Origin: Esteya vermicola
Taxonomy: Eukaryota > Ascomycota > Sordariomycetes > Ophiostomatales > Ophiostomataceae
Assembly: GCA_002778215.1 (NCBI GenBank)
Contig: PCDM01000002.1
Span: forward strand, 1,054,001-1,118,000
DNA length: 64,000 nt
Reading direction: 5' to 3'
Shown here: in pieces, positions 48,982 to 57,703 of the stretch
How positions within the stretch are numbered: position 1 is the stretch's first letter
Layout of the letters: each line of letters starts with the position of its first letter
Position numbers and translations under genes: made by a program
The notes under the pieces: generated by a model
The model's database searches: none
What the model was told of the DNA's origin: nothing
Seen by the model: only the letters and a program-made list of their open reading frames with translations

Positions 48982-51900
48982 TCAGCCGCCCATGTGGATG
49001 AAAGGAACCCATTTGTCCAGCTGCCGGGCGGCGTTCTTTCTTTCTGCCCACAGGCCGACGATGGCGTCATGCAAAGCACAAGCCGCGGCTTCATCGCTGT
49101 CTGAAGCCACCCATTCCTGATTCTGAACCTGCTTCTCCTCCTGCTGCTTGTAGGCGAGGAACAGGCGGTAAAAGGATGGCGCGAGACGCGCGGCAACACG
49201 GTCGCTGGCCTCCCAGAGCGTGCCGACCACATGGGGAACGCCAACAAGGCTAAAGGCCTGCGCGACTGTGATGGACTCGTCAGTGATCTGGCCGTTGGTG
49301 TTCTGCGCCGTCGAGCACGCCGACAGATAGGCCAGCTGCATGTGCGGGTGGCCGGTGCTGGTGCTGTGGTCGTTGCTGCTCTTGGCGGCAAACGACAGCT
49401 GGCCGACGAGGTCGTGGACAGTGAGGCGGCCATCCGCCAGCTCGAGGCCGCTCTGCGACGGGCTGGCGGCTTCGGAGATGCCGTGACAGATGAAATGGGC
49501 AATGTCGGCCGTGCGCATGCTAGCGAGAGTCTCCTGCCGCGAAGGCGACGACAGCACAATGGCCGAGGGCAGGGCGGGAGGGACCCGGTCCGTTGCAGAC
49601 TGGGCATCTGCGGCCGCCAGGACGCCCGTAATCTCCGGCTGCACATTCAGCGCTGGAAACCCCTCCGTCTGGGGCATGCTCACGATGAGGAGTGCACCCT
49701 TGTCGGGGGAACTGGCAGTCGCTGGCAGAGGAGACAGATGTGGAGGGTCCGGCGGAGGGTCAGGCAGATGGGTCTGCCGGCGGGCGTGGGCAAGCACCCG
49801 AAGCGAAGGGATGTAGCTAGACACGACGTGAGCCATGGTGTAGTCTGTCGTCGCCGGCGCCGTACGCCCCCAGCCAGTGCCGGCAGCATGCAGGGGGAGG
49901 AGGCCTAGGAGACCGCTCGTGACCCACCAGATCCGGGGCAACTGGCGGCTGAGCAGCGGGGTCGGTCCGGCTGCGTCGGTCCGCAAGAGGCCCAGATGCT
50001 GCAGGACCGGCTCGACCGTGGTCTGCCACAGCCACCGGAGAGCGGCGGCAATGCGGTCGTTGTGCGCGGCTTTCTTGGATGCCGCCACGCTGGTTGGCGA
50101 CGGCCCGCGCACGAGCAGCTGGACGTGCTGCTTCAGGTCGGCATTCCGGACGCCTGGCAGCCGCAGTACTTCGATGCCGCTCTGCGCCGACAGCAGAAAG
50201 GCGTAGGTAAGGTTTCCGGTCGTGCTAAAGTAGACAATCGGTCCCCGGCCGGCAAGCTGCTGATAGTCCAGCGAGGCAAAGTGCGTGTACGGAAAGTTCC
50301 TAAAGCCCGGCAGGCTACTGCTGATCTCGTCTTCCAATGCTCGCAGCCGGTCTACCTGCTCGTGGCGAGAGGCGATGGCGGCGGCCACGGAGCTGGCTTT
50401 GCTGCCGCCGCCCTTGCTGGTGGGGGGAAGCGGCAGCGGAGACGAGACGGCATAGCACAGCTCCATGTAGCGGTCGTAGAAGCCGGCGTGGGCCGCCTGC
50501 AGATCGGAGATGTCGGTGACGAGGCTGGCCAGGATGCCGCGGCCGGACTCGAGGGCCTCGAGGGCCTCGACGAGGACGCTATCGAGCTCGCCATGGATGC
50601 GGGATGCGATGCAGAGGCAGTTGGCGGCCCGGGCGCCGAGGCCGGACAACTGGCCGACCACATACTCCATGTCCTCGCGCGCCAGCGTGCGTGGATTCAG
50701 ACGCGGCCAGCAGCTGATGGCCTGGCTGTAGGCGACAGCGGCATAGCCCCACTGTTTGTCCGCACGCAGCAGGTCGCCGAGCTTTCGACACACACGGATC
50801 TGCGTAAAAGGGTGCGCATTGGTGAGGCTGGCGGCCTCGCGGTACAGATCCGCTGCCTTGTCCAGGCTCTGGGCCGAGGCCGAGCTGGCTGTGGAGGCTG
50901 TGGGAGCCGAACAGTCGATCGTCGCCGGCTGTGGATAAGCGTGATGCCGGAATATTGCCTTAATATCGGAGCGCCTCTCCTCCCAGTCGTCGTCGTCCAG
51001 ACTAAACAGGCTACCCTCCTCGCGGCACTGTCTCTCCGCCTTGAGCGCCATGGCGTCGGCGAGACACTCGACGGCCTCGGCAAGGGCTGGATGGCCAGGG
51101 GCGAGGCTCTTGCGCGCCCGCTTAGCAAACGTGGCCATCTCGAGGGCGTCCCACGTGCGACGGGAAGCGCGTGCCTGTGCGCCGTAGGCCTGTGCCAAGC
51201 GGCTGATGTGGCGCCCGATCTGCGCGTGGTGGCGGCCCAACACGGCCTGCGCGTTGTAGGCGGCCTTGGCAGCGGCGACAGCGCGCTCGACGTCGGCAGA
51301 GTCGCCGACCTGCTGGTAGCGGCACAGGTAGGCGTGGGCCTGGTGGTCGAGAATGCGCGGCAGAATGGCGGCGTCGCGGGAGGCCTTCATCGCTGCGGCG
51401 GCGCGCTCGAGGGTAGCGATGCCGGTGTCCAGCACACGGCGATCCCCCGTCTTCTCAGACTGCTGCACGCGCATATGCCCGAGGTCGCCCATGTACAGAA
51501 ACCGGTCGACGTTGCCGGCCGCCACATTCTCCAGCGCCAGCTCCGTCTGCGCCATGGCCTGCTCGAGCACGCTGAGGCTGCCGGTGCGGCTCGCCTGACG
51601 GGCCAGCCGCATAGCCAGACCATGGCGCAAGCGAGGGAGCATGTCCTGGTCCAGGGAGCGCGTTCGCTCGCTGTTGTCCGTCCCCAGCTGGGCTTCGTCG
51701 GCCAGCCACGCCGCCTCGACGACGGCCACAGCCCGGGCCGCGTGCTGGACGGCACCCCGGCCGTCCTCGGGATGCCCACTGCGCTCAAACCGGTGGCCGA
51801 GCAGGTCGGCCAGACACGTGAGGCGGAACGGCAGCACAGCCACATCCTCGCTGGGTGTCGCGCGGACCACGTGCTCGGCCAGGCGGAGGCCCGCCGCCAG

Positions 51901-52392
51901 ATCGGCCGCGTCGCCGCGGACCACGTAGCGCTTCTCGTAGCACGTGGCCAGCTTGGCCTGCCGTCGCAGCAGGTCGGCAGCAGCTGTCCCTGTGCTGCCG
52001 GGCGGGCCTGTCTCGGCGTCTGCTGCTGCCTGCTCCGTCAGCGTGACAGCCGCCTCGAGGGCCGGCAGCAGGTAGTGCACGTCCATGAACATGCCCGTGC
52101 GCAGGTCGGCCCAGACCTGCGTGTTCATGAAAATGCTGTCGGCCAGTGCCTCTTGCTTTTCCGGCGATCCTGGATCCTTGTGTGCCTCCTTCTTCGCATC
52201 CCAAGCGTTGAAGTAGCGACTCTTCATCGTCGACAGACTAGCGTTGCTCGTCGTCCTCACCCAGTCATAATGCGGCAGCGGCGGTGGCCTCTCGTGGCCC
52301 GGCTTGGGAGCATGCGGATTGCTGCTGCTCTGGCTGCTGCTGGCCTCTCGGCGCCGAAAGGGGTTTCGCATGGCTGATGGGGTCGATTCCAA
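48982..52392 (-). CDS. TPR-CHAT protease (caspase/separase-like), gasdermin-linked
   Basis: Single exon, about 1136 aa (an in-frame ATG seven codons in, MRNPFRRRE, is equally plausible). The N-terminus is basic and Pro-rich. Residues about 60-720 form a degenerate TPR array with repeated L-x2-LA...RF-x-R-x-G...DL-x2-A units. The C-terminal CHAT domain (about 800-1110) contains GLLPLHAAGTGWG, a His in IAHFICHG (about 970) and a Cys in LAYLSACSTA (about 1026), the expected His-Cys dyad, then VAQAFSLVGVPHVVGTLWEA. CHAT proteases cleave partner proteins; in fungi and bacteria they are known next to gasdermin genes, and in type III-E CRISPR a TPR-CHAT is also a protease. The TPR array presumably senses a ligand or partner. 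The gasdermin-like gene lies 394 bases upstream on the same strand. A long antisense open frame is a codon-bias shadow. Confidence 0.88.
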   Translation of the reverse strand: MESTPSAMRNPFRRREASSSQSSSNPHAPKPGHERPPPLPHYDWVRTTSNASLSTMKSRYFNAWDAKKEAHKDPGSPEKQEALADSIFMNTQVWADLRTGMFMDVHYLLPALEAAVTLTEQAAADAETGPPGSTGTAAADLLRRQAKLATCYEKRYVVRGDAADLAAGLRLAEHVVRATPSEDVAVLPFRLTCLADLLGHRFERSGHPEDGRGAVQHAARAVAVVEAAWLADEAQLGTDNSERTRSLDQDMLPRLRHGLAMRLARQASRTGSLSVLEQAMAQTELALENVAAGNVDRFLYMGDLGHMRVQQSEKTGDRRVLDTGIATLERAAAAMKASRDAAILPRILDHQAHAYLCRYQQVGDSADVERAVAAAKAAYNAQAVLGRHHAQIGRHISRLAQAYGAQARASRRTWDALEMATFAKRARKSLAPGHPALAEAVECLADAMALKAERQCREEGSLFSLDDDDWEERRSDIKAIFRHHAYPQPATIDCSAPTASTASSASAQSLDKAADLYREAASLTNAHPFTQIRVCRKLGDLLRADKQWGYAAVAYSQAISCWPRLNPRTLAREDMEYVVGQLSGLGARAANCLCIASRIHGELDSVLVEALEALESGRGILASLVTDISDLQAAHAGFYDRYMELCYAVSSPLPLPPTSKGGGSKASSVAAAIASRHEQVDRLRALEDEISSSLPGFRNFPYTHFASLDYQQLAGRGPIVYFSTTGNLTYAFLLSAQSGIEVLRLPGVRNADLKQHVQLLVRGPSPTSVAASKKAAHNDRIAAALRWLWQTTVEPVLQHLGLLRTDAAGPTPLLSRQLPRIWWVTSGLLGLLPLHAAGTGWGRTAPATTDYTMAHVVSSYIPSLRVLAHARRQTHLPDPPPDPPHLSPLPATASSPDKGALLIVSMPQTEGFPALNVQPEITGVLAAADAQSATDRVPPALPSAIVLSSPSRQETLASMRTADIAHFICHGISEAASPSQSGLELADGRLTVHDLVGQLSFAAKSSNDHSTSTGHPHMQLAYLSACSTAQNTNGQITDESITVAQAFSLVGVPHVVGTLWEASDRVAARLAPSFYRLFLAYKQQEEKQVQNQEWVASDSDEAAACALHDAIVGLWAERKNAARQLDKWVPFIHMGG

Positions 52393-52785
52393 GAGAGGTC
52401 CTGAAGCTGCCGTTGGTTCACCTGTGCCTGTCTTATATATTTTGTATTTTTCGACTCTCTGTACGATGAAGCAAACGACAAGCAGTCACCGTCCCAGTCT
52501 TTGAGGGGCGTGTTCACGGCACGACTATATACTCGTAGTTTCTGCCCTGTAGGGTTCGGTCTGTCTCTCCTGGTCCAGTGTCGACAGTACTCCCAACAGA
52601 GAGACAAGTACGTATGGTCTACTTGTACGGACTACAAGTATATAGAGGAAGCCGTGACGTTCCAGTAGGACCCATAGTTGGCGGAGAGGCTATAATATTC
52701 ACTACACTAATGCATAGGCCAGCTGCCCACCCGCGTGAGGCTGAGAATATAAGAGTGGGTCTATCGGCTTCTATTCCTCTTTCGG
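52393..52785. other. Intergenic between TPR-CHAT and gasdermin-like genes
   Basis: About 390 bases, AT-richer than the flanking genes. Presumed promoter of the TPR-CHAT gene, with a minus-strand TATATAAG-like motif around 52432-52440. No gene. Confidence 0.5.
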
Positions 52786-53661
52786 CTAAACGTCCGCGTC
52801 CTCCTCCTCCTCCTCCTCGTCCTCTAGCTCGTCTGCCAACATGGCAAAGCTGTCCTCGCCGTCCTCTCCATCCTGCAGCAGAGCCTCAACGCCCTCGCTG
52901 TTCTCGCCGCTGTCGTCGTAGCGGCCCCGGTTGTCGGCCGTCAGTACCCAGCAGTTGTCCTGCTTCAGCTTGAATTGGTCGCGCGGCGAAAAGAAGCTGA
53001 AGCACACCTTGCGGTAGCAGAAGGCGTAGACGCGCTCGCCTGGCTGGTATGTGCTGTGCGCTGCGGACCGGCCGGTCTGCGAGGCGAACGACCCGCCAAC
53101 GTCGAGCCCCGAGCCCAGGCCCAGCAGGGCAGCCGCCCCGTGGGTGGCAATCTCGGCGACGGGGACGGTGGCCTCGGCACTGCTGTGTACGTCTTTTGAC
53201 GTGCTCATGTGCGTGACGGCGTCGCGTACGGTGTAGAAGCCGACGACAAAGTAGACAGTGCGGCGGCTGTCCTCGATCTCGTCCTGCAGCCACACGCGCG
53301 CAGCTTCGTGCTGCAGCAGCTGGTGAAAGAGGCGCTTGGGGTCGACGAGGGTGTACTTGCACACCTCGCACTGCTCCAGCCAGTTCGACTTTGTCGTCGT
53401 CCGGCCCAGCGATGCCGCCACGATGCCCATCACCTTGGCGGCAAACGTGCGGTTGCCGTACTCCTCAAAGAACCGGCCGAGGTTCGTCTGCGGCTGCACG
53501 CGGTAGTCGACGCCCACCACCAGCTCCGGGTAGTCCACCCCGGCCTGGTGGCGCGGTGAGGGGAATACGTCCTGCTCTGCCTGCGCCAGGTTTGGCACAA
53601 AGGACGCCAGTTGGAACGCCTCCCGCAGCGGTGCCACGCCGGGCACAAAGTACTTGCCCAT
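52786..53661 (-). CDS. Putative fungal gasdermin-like pore-forming protein (CHAT-linked)
   Basis: 291 aa from the ATG at 53661 (MGKYFVPGVAPLREAF). A longer in-frame start (53730) adds 23 Ser/Pro-rich residues and is less likely. Layout parallels the protein at 8440: NRTFAAKVMGIVAASLG, then CKYTLVDPKRLFHQLL, a helix ending ARVWLQDEIEDSRR, RTVYFVVGFYTVRDAVTH in the position of the gasdermin VYxVTE strand, small-residue strands around GLGSGLDVGG, and a closing strand ERVYAFCYRKVCFSFF. The C-terminus is extremely acidic (ELEDEEEEEEDADV), a plausible inhibitory tail that a protease could remove. No signal peptide. The gene is directly upstream of the TPR-CHAT protease and divergent from a TPR protein. 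Expected role: plasma-membrane pore after cleavage. Fold-level resemblance judged by eye; sequence identity to known gasdermins is probably low. Confidence 0.55.
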   Translation of the reverse strand: MGKYFVPGVAPLREAFQLASFVPNLAQAEQDVFPSPRHQAGVDYPELVVGVDYRVQPQTNLGRFFEEYGNRTFAAKVMGIVAASLGRTTTKSNWLEQCEVCKYTLVDPKRLFHQLLQHEAARVWLQDEIEDSRRTVYFVVGFYTVRDAVTHMSTSKDVHSSAEATVPVAEIATHGAAALLGLGSGLDVGGSFASQTGRSAAHSTYQPGERVYAFCYRKVCFSFFSPRDQFKLKQDNCWVLTADNRGRYDDSGENSEGVEALLQDGEDGEDSFAMLADELEDEEEEEEDADV

Positions 53662-54187
53662 AGCCAAGGATGATGTTGAGGCTCTGCTGGGAAACGTAGA
53701 GGGGGGAAAGATCGAGGGGATGGGCTGCAAGAGGAAATGGGGTGAATGTGAGCCAGTGCGTCAGGGCGTCAGTTTTCCCTGTCTCTGTGTACGAGTTCTG
53801 TCAGCTTCGACGGAAACCCCAGCATTAAATATGCCAAAGGTCGAGAGGCGTGGCCGTCTACTCCGTACAGGCACCCGCTGACGTTTCTGTTGCCATCCTA
53901 CCCTCCGCCGCCTTGACCCCCTCACAGCTTGCATGACACGTAGTATCACTTGATAACAAGGTTGCGGCAGCTTCCCAATGCGGCTTTCAGCTGCTGACGG
54001 TCATTTGCTCATGTATACATAGTACATGCCCATCAGCTTACTGTGTATAATTCGGTTGGGTGTCTCCAGAGGACGCCCACGGACTGTCCCTTCTCTCTTC
54101 GCTCCTCCCCCCATCAACGAGCACATTCGCCCTGCCTTGCCTGGACTTACTATTCCCCCCCCCCCCCCCCCCCCCCCACCCTCCAGC
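53662..54187. other. Divergent promoter region of gasdermin-like and TPR genes
   Basis: About 525 bases shared by the minus-strand gasdermin-like gene and the plus-strand TPR gene. It ends in the C23 run just before the TPR start. A shared promoter would allow co-expression of pore protein and TPR partner. Confidence 0.5.
54155..54177. repeat. C23 homopolymer in the TPR gene leader
   Basis: Uninterrupted run of 23 C ending 10 bases before the start codon at 54188. Being so close to the start it could affect translation or transcription if its length varies. Length may be misread. Confidence 0.9.
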
Positions 54188-55618
54188 ATGGGCAACAGCG
54201 CGTCCAAGGCCGAACGGCTCCATGACCAGGGACTTTTTGGCATATCGCAGTTTATGAAATCGGGCAAACCCCGAGAGCTCAGCCTCGCCGTCCGCCTCCT
54301 CGGCAAGGCCGCTTCAGTGGCGGCGTTCGATAACGACGCCCCCCGGGCGCTCTATCTGCTCGACTGGGGACGCTACAGCGGTCTGGCATATGAGCGCGGC
54401 GCTGGCTCAGCGTACGTGGCCGACGCCCTCCGGGCCTGCGAGGAGGCCGTCGCGCTGCTGGGGCGCAACCACAAAGACTACCCGCAGGCGCTCGTCACCT
54501 GGGCCGACGTCCTCACCAAGCGGTACCAGCGCGAAGAGGCCGTGGCCGACCTGGCGCGCGCCGAGGAGCTCTGCAAAAATGCCATGCGCCTCACACCGGC
54601 TGAACACCATGACCGCAGCAAAGCTCTGGTCGCCCTCGCTCACTGTCTGCTTGCCAAGTTCCGTGCGGCTACCGCGTCGGCCGGCCAACAGGGCGTCCAT
54701 GGCACGGCTCCGGTCCTGGATGCCCTGGCGGAGGCTGCCCAGGACATGGACAGGATCATGCAGTGCTGCCAAGACTGCATCGAAGCGGCGCCCCGCAGCG
54801 GCCCTGCGTCGTCCCGGCCGGTATGGGCCTGCGTCCTCCTCAGCAGCTGCCACCTGGCCAAGTACGAGGCCAGCCTCGCCCCCACCAGTCTCAACGCGGC
54901 CTTTGTGGCTGCCCGTCGGGGCTACGACCTCGTGTCCGGCCACCCTGACGCCGCCATAGCCCGAGCACGCTGCCTCGCAGCCCGCTTCCGGGCCACCCGC
55001 GCCCTCCGCGATATCGACGAGGCCATTACCCTAGGCAATGCCGCCACCGCTACCGCCGCCGCGCAGGCCGACCGACTGCAGCTGGAGGAGTGCCTCTGCC
55101 TGCTCAGCGACCACTATGATGCCAAGTTTGCCATCACGCAGGACGCCCGCTCCGATCTCGTCAACTGCATCGGCTCTCGCAGGAAGCTGCTGTCGCTGCT
55201 GGCCGACGGCTCAGTGGCCCAGGCCCACTCGCTCCGCGTCCTCTGTGGCCTTCTCTGGCACCAGTACCGCGCTCCCGACAGCGCAGCGGACCGCGACGGT
55301 ACCGTCCTGCTACAGGCCATCGACACGGGCGAGATGGGTCTCGCCGTCGCTGGATCCGATGCGCCGGCCGCCCGCCAGGACCGCGCACAGCTGCTGGAAC
55401 TCCTGGTTTCTTGCTATGGTGCCAAGCTGGCAAGCCCCCGCCTGCTCAAACCGTCGATGGCGCCGACGGACCTCCAACGGGCCATTGAGCTGGGAGAGGA
55501 AGCGCTGAGCACAATGCGCCCAGGCGAGGCGACACGCCGTGAGAAATTGACCAAGATGGTGCGGGCCCTCAAAGTCGATGGCGCTTACGTAGAGGCACCG
55601 GCAGCGCACGCATCATAG
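54188..55618 (+). CDS. TPR-only protein with N-myristoylation motif
   Basis: Single exon, 476 aa, ATG at 54188; the upstream in-frame extension crosses the C23 run and is rejected. Starts MGNSASK: Gly2, Ser6 and Lys7 fit the N-myristoylation consensus well, so membrane anchoring is likely. The body is a degenerate TPR-like array (SLAVRLLGKAASVAAF, YPQALVTWADVLTKRY, SKALVALAHCLLAKF, AIARARCLAARFRATRAL, TDLQRAIELGEEAL) with the same repeat style as the N-terminal part of the TPR-CHAT protein 2 kb away, but no CHAT domain. It may be a sensor, adaptor or decoy for the protease, held at the membrane where a gasdermin would act. Divergent from the gasdermin-like gene. Confidence 0.8.
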   Translation: MGNSASKAERLHDQGLFGISQFMKSGKPRELSLAVRLLGKAASVAAFDNDAPRALYLLDWGRYSGLAYERGAGSAYVADALRACEEAVALLGRNHKDYPQALVTWADVLTKRYQREEAVADLARAEELCKNAMRLTPAEHHDRSKALVALAHCLLAKFRAATASAGQQGVHGTAPVLDALAEAAQDMDRIMQCCQDCIEAAPRSGPASSRPVWACVLLSSCHLAKYEASLAPTSLNAAFVAARRGYDLVSGHPDAAIARARCLAARFRATRALRDIDEAITLGNAATATAAAQADRLQLEECLCLLSDHYDAKFAITQDARSDLVNCIGSRRKLLSLLADGSVAQAHSLRVLCGLLWHQYRAPDSAADRDGTVLLQAIDTGEMGLAVAGSDAPAARQDRAQLLELLVSCYGAKLASPRLLKPSMAPTDLQRAIELGEEALSTMRPGEATRREKLTKMVRALKVDGAYVEAPAAHAS

Positions 55619-56162
55619 GCAGGTCTGTAGGACATGGAATAGCAGGCACGTTTGCTGGAGTTATCCTTTCAAGATTCATACTAGCTGTGAGGATAGATAT
55701 GCTGGAACTGCTACATAATACACCGAGGATGAGACGGCAACAAAGAACACAGAGGTGCCAAGCGCCGAGAGTCCGCCAGGTCTCTGCCTCAGCTGTCTGC
55801 CGTCTTGGCCAGCATCATGCATATTCTCCTCCGCGCCCATAGGTCACGCCCATAGTCATGGATTGTTCGAGGACAAGAGTTTTTGCCTTTAAATTATTTC
55901 CTGATACGAACAGAATGCTGAAATCTTGGCAAGACTAGACGAGCTCAGAGCAGGATGCTGGTGAGAACCTGTTGGGAAATACGAGCAGTAATCTTTTGCG
56001 TGGCTTGTGATACGAGAGCTCGCCATCTGCTGCTGTACTCGATGAAAAAATATAAAATGCTGCCAGATGCCAGTCTTGCGTCGAGGAAAAAATCAACTCC
56101 ATCACCCAGCACTCCTCTTCCTCTTCGCTACTCTGTTTCCTAAAGCACTACCAAAAGCAAAA
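55619..56162. other. Intergenic region
   Basis: No gene recognised. The right end is the presumed promoter and leader of the small secreted protein gene. Confidence 0.5.
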
Positions 56163-56868
56163 ATGAAGTTCTCGACTCTCCTCCTGGTGGCGACCGCAGC
56201 CGTTGCCTCGGCCATGCCGGGACAGTCCTGCTCTCAACCCAATGGATGTCAAAATTCGCAAGAGGGAGTGACCCATCCCCAGCAGGGAAACAATCCTCCT
56301 CCGCTGCCCCCTCAGCCCAAGAAGCCACAGGACAGCCAACAGGGTTCTCCGCCAAAAGATGTGGTCTATAAGCCCCATTCGGAATTACACATTGAGGCCA
56401 CCATGTTCCGTATTGGCAAGACCGACGAATTCTCCTCGTATGTGGACAGCCTGTTTCTTTTTTTATTTTCTTTTTTTATATACATCTTCAAAATCGACGC
56501 GGCAGAATTCAAAGCTGATCTGGTCCAGGCTGAGCTTCACTTACACGAAGCATCGTATCTACAAACGGGACTGCATTTCACTAAACTTTGCCTTGGGTGA
56601 GCCCATCCAAGTCTTCTGCGCTCCCGCGAGAGGGGAACGCAAACAGCAGTCGGGTCATCACGTCACGGCGACCTGCACAGTGGAGGGTCCAAGGAGCACG
56701 ATCGACCTGTACGACGAAGACAATGTGTTCCACTGTTATGTAGACGATTTCAAAGATAATTCTTCTCAGACGGGCGTGGGCGAGTTTTCAAAGTTTTCCG
56801 TGAGGCGCCTGGACATGGAAGAAGAGGTCATTGCTGGCTACACGACATATGTAGCCGATTATGTGTAG
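56163..56868 (+). CDS. Small secreted protein, Pro-rich N-terminal region
   Basis: Two exons, 56163-56437 and 56529-56868 (donor GTATGT, acceptor GTCCAG), giving 204 aa. Clear signal peptide MKFSTLLLVATAAVASA, then a Gln/Pro-rich linker with a Cys pair (SCSQPNGCQN). A beta-rich domain follows (ELHIEATMFRIGKTDEF, DCISLNFALGEPIQVFCAP, HHVTATCTVEGP, STIDLYDEDNVFHCYVDDF) with about four further Cys. No family recognised. An extracellular beta-sandwich or effector-like protein is plausible. Reading through the intron would wrongly suggest a transmembrane segment (Phe/Leu-rich), so the intron matters. Confidence 0.7.
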
Positions 56869-56931
56869 ATTAAGTTGACGCGTTCTCTAAGCCGTTCCTA
56901 TCTAGATGAAAAGAATCATACATCTTCAAAC

Positions 56932-57525
56932 TCATTCCGCTGGGTCTCTGAGCAGCGCCACGATTTTGTCATATCCCAGTCTCTGGGCCGCCATCAGCGG
57001 CGTCTCCCCCTTGTCATTGCGGCATGCCCGGTCCAGACGCTCGCTGCTCAGCAAGACGGCAACGATGCCGTCGCAGTTGGACTCGACGGCCAAGGACAGC
57101 GTCGTGCTGCCGTGTCTGCGCTCGTTGACATCGGCGCCGGCATCGACGAGCAGCTGCAAGCACGCGCAGGCGCGTGCTGAGCCGCCCGCACGCGTGACAG
57201 ACTCGTGGATGGGGGTATTGTGGTCGACGGAGGAGACGTTGAGGTCAATGAGTGGGTGGCGCACGAGCAGCCGGACGACATCGACATAGGCATAGCGCAT
57301 GGCGTAGATGAGGGCCACGTCGTGGTAGTTGTTCCGAGCGTTGGGGTCGGTGGCCGGGTGTTCCAGCAGGAGGCGGACGCACTCCGTGTGGCCGTTGTAG
57401 GCTGCCCAGATGAGCGGCGTGTCGTCGCCCTTATCCTGGCTGTTCACATCGACGCCGCCTCGGGGGTCCAGCAGCGCGCGCACGACATCGACGCGGTTGT
57501 CCGTGGCGGCCACCGCCAGCGGCAC
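56932..57525 (-). pseudogene. 5'-truncated ankyrin-repeat gene
   Basis: About 197 codons of ankyrin repeats (DNRVDVVRALLD, GDDTPLIWAAYNGHTECVRLLLEH, DVVRLLVRHPLID, HNTPIHESV, CLQLLVDAGADVNE, KGETPLMAAQRLGYDKIVALLRD). No ATG starts the frame: upstream it runs about 40 more bases to a TAG without a Met. The repeat sequence ends abruptly near 57525, where GC-rich DNA gives way to AT-rich DNA. It could be the 3' part of a gene cut by a rearrangement, or the last exon of a gene with an unseen upstream exon; the composition change favours truncation. Confidence 0.65.
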
Positions 57526-57703
57526 AAAAACAAGTAATTTGTGAGCACCCTTACAAATCTACCTAAGTATACGGGACCCGTTGACGAAGATTACCCACAG
57601 ATGCTTTTATTCTGTTGAAACTGAAATGAGTTTGTTTGAATTCAATTTGACTATGCTTGAGAAATCCACCTTCTTTTGTCTTTACTTTCCAAGACAATTA
57701 AAA

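Noticed and set aside
49996..52377. 793-codon open frame antisense to the TPR-CHAT gene
   Set aside because: Mirror of GC-rich codon bias in the real gene; its translation has no recognisable domain, while the minus strand encodes clear TPR and CHAT motifs.
53662..53730. Longer start for the CHAT-linked gasdermin-like protein
   Set aside because: It adds a Ser/Pro-rich segment with no parallel in the other gasdermin-like protein; MGKYFVPG at 53661 is a more natural start.
54026..54187. Longer N-terminus for the TPR protein starting at 54026
   Set aside because: It would translate the C23 run as poly-Pro and bury the MGNSASK start; the frame across a homopolymer is unreliable.
56438..56528. 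Transmembrane-like segment in the small secreted protein
   Set aside because: It is a T-rich intron (GTATGT...CAG); splicing joins two beta-rich segments in frame.
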